From assembly GCA_001312505.1 (NCBI GenBank), contig BBDW01000018.1, positions 1-56,679 on the forward strand: a DNA stretch of 56,679 nt, given 5' to 3'. Both the position numbers and the translations under genes were made by a program. Under the pieces are notes generated by a model. It had not been told where the DNA came from and did no database searches. It worked only from the letters and a program-made list of their open reading frames with translations. Shown in pieces: positions 55,302 through 56,679 of this stretch (position 1 is its first letter; every line of letters starts with the position of its first letter). Origin of the DNA: Mediterraneibacter faecis JCM 15917 (GTDB lineage Bacteria > Bacillota > Clostridia > Lachnospirales > Lachnospiraceae).

Positions 55302-55677
55302 GTGTATTGTATTGCTATATTGACCGACCAGGAACAGGAAGGACAAGACAGTGCGGAATATATCAGAAATTACTTCAAAGAGAAGCATATTTTTCCGCTG
55401 ATTGAAATTTATCAGAATCAAGAACAATTTTTTGCATGGACATTGAAAACAGTACCGACAGTGGTGCTTCTCGCATTATCGGGGGGGTGTCCGGTCTGAA
55501 TGTCGCAGAACATCTTCGTTCCCTGTATCCGAAATGTGGAATCATCTGGTGCAGTGACCTTGATTTTTCGCTTCATGCGTTCAGACTGCGGATAGAATAT
55601 TTTTTATGAAACCTGTGGAAGAACAGAAAATAAAAGAAGGACTTTCCGTCTGGCTTGAATGTAAAAAAGTAAGATAA
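55302..55677 (+). pseudogene. Receiver-like regulator fragment, frame-broken
   Basis: From GTG 55302 (GGGAGG upstream): (M)YCIAILTDQEQEGQDSAEYI, FPLIEIYQNQEQFF. The frame shifts at the G7 at 55491 and at T6 at about 55600 (expected T7); restored it continues SGLNVAEHLRSLYPKCGIIW and ends WLECKKVR at 55677. It resembles a LytTR-type receiver domain with no output domain and lacks the usual phosphoacceptor Asp. Function unknown. Confidence 0.6.
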
Positions 55678-55702
55678 GAAAGACATTCAGGAGGAAAACA
55701 AC

Positions 55703-55957
55703 ATGAAGACAATCATAAAGTATGAACTGGTCATAAATGAAGCACTTAGATCCGCACTTAATTACCATACACCTGACGAGCAGATTAATGAATTTATCCG
55801 CTTTTTCGGAAGACATATCGGTTCTGACAGGATATATATTTTCGAAGATTGTAAAGAAAGGCATGGCACAGACAATACATATGAATGGTGTGCACAGGGA
55901 GTAGTTCCCGAAATAGGCAGATTGCAGAATGTAAATATGGATATAATAAAATGGTGA
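55703..55957 (+). pseudogene. Truncated GAF-like fragment
   Basis: An 84-residue frame, MKTIIKYELVINEALRSALN, with AGGAGG upstream. LINEALRSALNYHTPDEQIN-like start and GSDRIYIFEDCKERHGTDNT, YEWCAQGVVPEIGRLQN resemble the GAF domain in front of GGDEF diguanylate cyclases of Lachnospiraceae. It ends after DIIKW where the family continues, and no matching sequence follows. Remnant or frame-broken gene. Confidence 0.6.
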
Positions 55958-56270
55958 CATTTCTTTATCCTCTGTTCTTTGAAATATGAAAGAAAAATTA
56001 TCCCTTCATATAACGAAACGCTCAGAGCATGTTTTACAGTGGTCAAAAGCCAGTTTTTTGCGATTTCTGCATTTTTCCTGAAATTAAGTAAAGAATCAGG
56101 TTGTCTTTACATAATTTCCACTTTCAAAAAATAAAAAAATTTTGTTTTTGAAAGCGGCATCTTGCATATACTATTAGCAGACAGTATATGGATTATGACA
56201 GAGTATATGGGAATTTGAATCCATACACTCTATGCTTTCATAAACTTGAATTTATCGATTTCTTTATTAT
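55958..56270. other. AT-rich intergenic stretch
   Basis: No gene supported on either strand. Poly-A/T tracts and a repeated ACAGTATATG/ACAGAGTATATGG word near 56191-56211 are seen; nothing else. Confidence 0.5.
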
Positions 56271-56679
56271 CTAATCTGTTAGTAATCTATCCAACAGCAT
56301 CTGCCTATTATTTATAAACATTTCTGTTACCTGGTAACTCTCTGTATCCTCATATTCGCACAGATGTATGCGTCCATTATCAAAACAATAGATATCTGCA
56401 TTTGGTATTCCTAACAAAATTGGCGAATGCGTAACTATAATAAACTGTGCTCCCTCTTTTGCACATCTGTATATTTGCATCAACAATGTAAGCTGTCTCT
56501 GCGGCGATAATGCAGCTTCCGGCTCGTCAAAAAGATATAAGCCATTTGGATTCATATTATTCTGTGCTAATGCGAGAAAACTCTCTCCATGTGATTTTTC
56601 ATGATATTTAGCGGAAGGATGTGTAATATCTGCATATTCTTCTTCCTGCGTTGCAACATTATAAAAGCTTTCTGCCCTG
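56271..56679 (-). CDS. AAA-family ATPase, C-terminal part (partial)
   Basis: The minus-strand frame is open to the window end. It contains HGESFLALAQNNMNPNGLYL, the ABC-like signature region, and Walker B LYLFDEPEAALSPQRQ with the H-loop IIVTHSPILLGI. This is the C-terminal half of a RecF/SMC-like ATPase of the OLD or YhaN-like stand-alone type. The N-terminal P-loop lies outside the window. Function unknown; such ATPases are often in defence or repair. Confidence 0.85.
   Translation of the reverse strand, partial: RAESFYNVATQEEEYADITHPSAKYHEKSHGESFLALAQNNMNPNGLYLFDEPEAALSPQRQLTLLMQIYRCAKEGAQFIIVTHSPILLGIPNADIYCFDNGRIHLCEYEDTESYQVTEMFINNRQMLLDRLLTD

Noticed and set aside
1..56679. rRNA or tRNA gene as insertion target
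   Set aside because: No tRNA cloverleaf or rRNA sequence was recognised at any of the junctions; all recognised targets are protein genes.

Overview
The window looks like part of a Clostridia genome, probably a gut Lachnospiraceae. The flanks (1-5.9 kb and 53.9-56.7 kb) are AT-rich chromosome-like DNA with OmpR- and LytTR-type regulators. The middle is a GC-richer integrative and conjugative element (ICE) of the Tn1549/CTn type. The species call is an inference from gene content; no rRNA or tRNA gene was recognised.

Layout. 1-265: the 3' end of another mobile element (tail of a large serine recombinase) that interrupts an XRE-SdpI regulator gene. 266-5705: chromosome with an AGCS symporter, a two-component system and a lipoprotein. 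5708-5925 and 53878-54156: two halves of one small membrane-protein gene (DUF3592-like), split by the ICE and flanked by TCATATGA. 5926-53877: the ICE. 54157-56679: chromosome with a LytTR regulator, a receiver-only protein, a truncated GAF fragment and an ATPase running off the end.

The ICE (about 48 kb, about 28 kb without its guests) has a serine integrase at the left end, a sigma-like factor, a TCS plus ABC-transporter cargo cluster, an XRE regulator, relaxase and MobC, a long leftward transfer block (DUF4366, DUF4315, NlpC/P60, VirB4, PrgI, two DNA methyltransferases, SpoVG-like, VirB6, Maff2, VirD4/TraG, PcfB, ArdA) and ParB at the right end. Two smaller integrative and mobilizable elements (IMEs), each with its own serine recombinase, MobA/MobL relaxase, replication proteins and MobQ-like oriT, sit inside it: IME1 (about 28239-39906) splits maff2, and IME2 (about 41045-49367) splits virD4/traG. 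Precise excision would restore both genes.

Three signals go beyond the gene list. (1) A palindrome with core GGGACA-N3-TGTC(C/T)C occurs 15 times, always in the ICE backbone and never in either IME or the flanks; it lies between genes or is translated inside them, and could be a KorB-like or parS-like site set for the ICE ParB. (2) The window has roughly 135-140 G or C runs of six or more, mostly exactly seven. Where a protein family predicts the sequence, the run is usually G4/C4 plus three; elsewhere 4-runs appear as 3, 5 or 6 and shift frames. Many genes are therefore broken as written; this is either a systematic sequence artefact or real G-tract instability. (3) Several structured non-coding regions exist: a large nested inverted repeat at 51.99-52.16 kb, a conserved-looking block at 8.2-8.47 kb, an apparent orphan promoter of the TCS at 9.4 kb, and a hairpin block conserved by shape in both IMEs.
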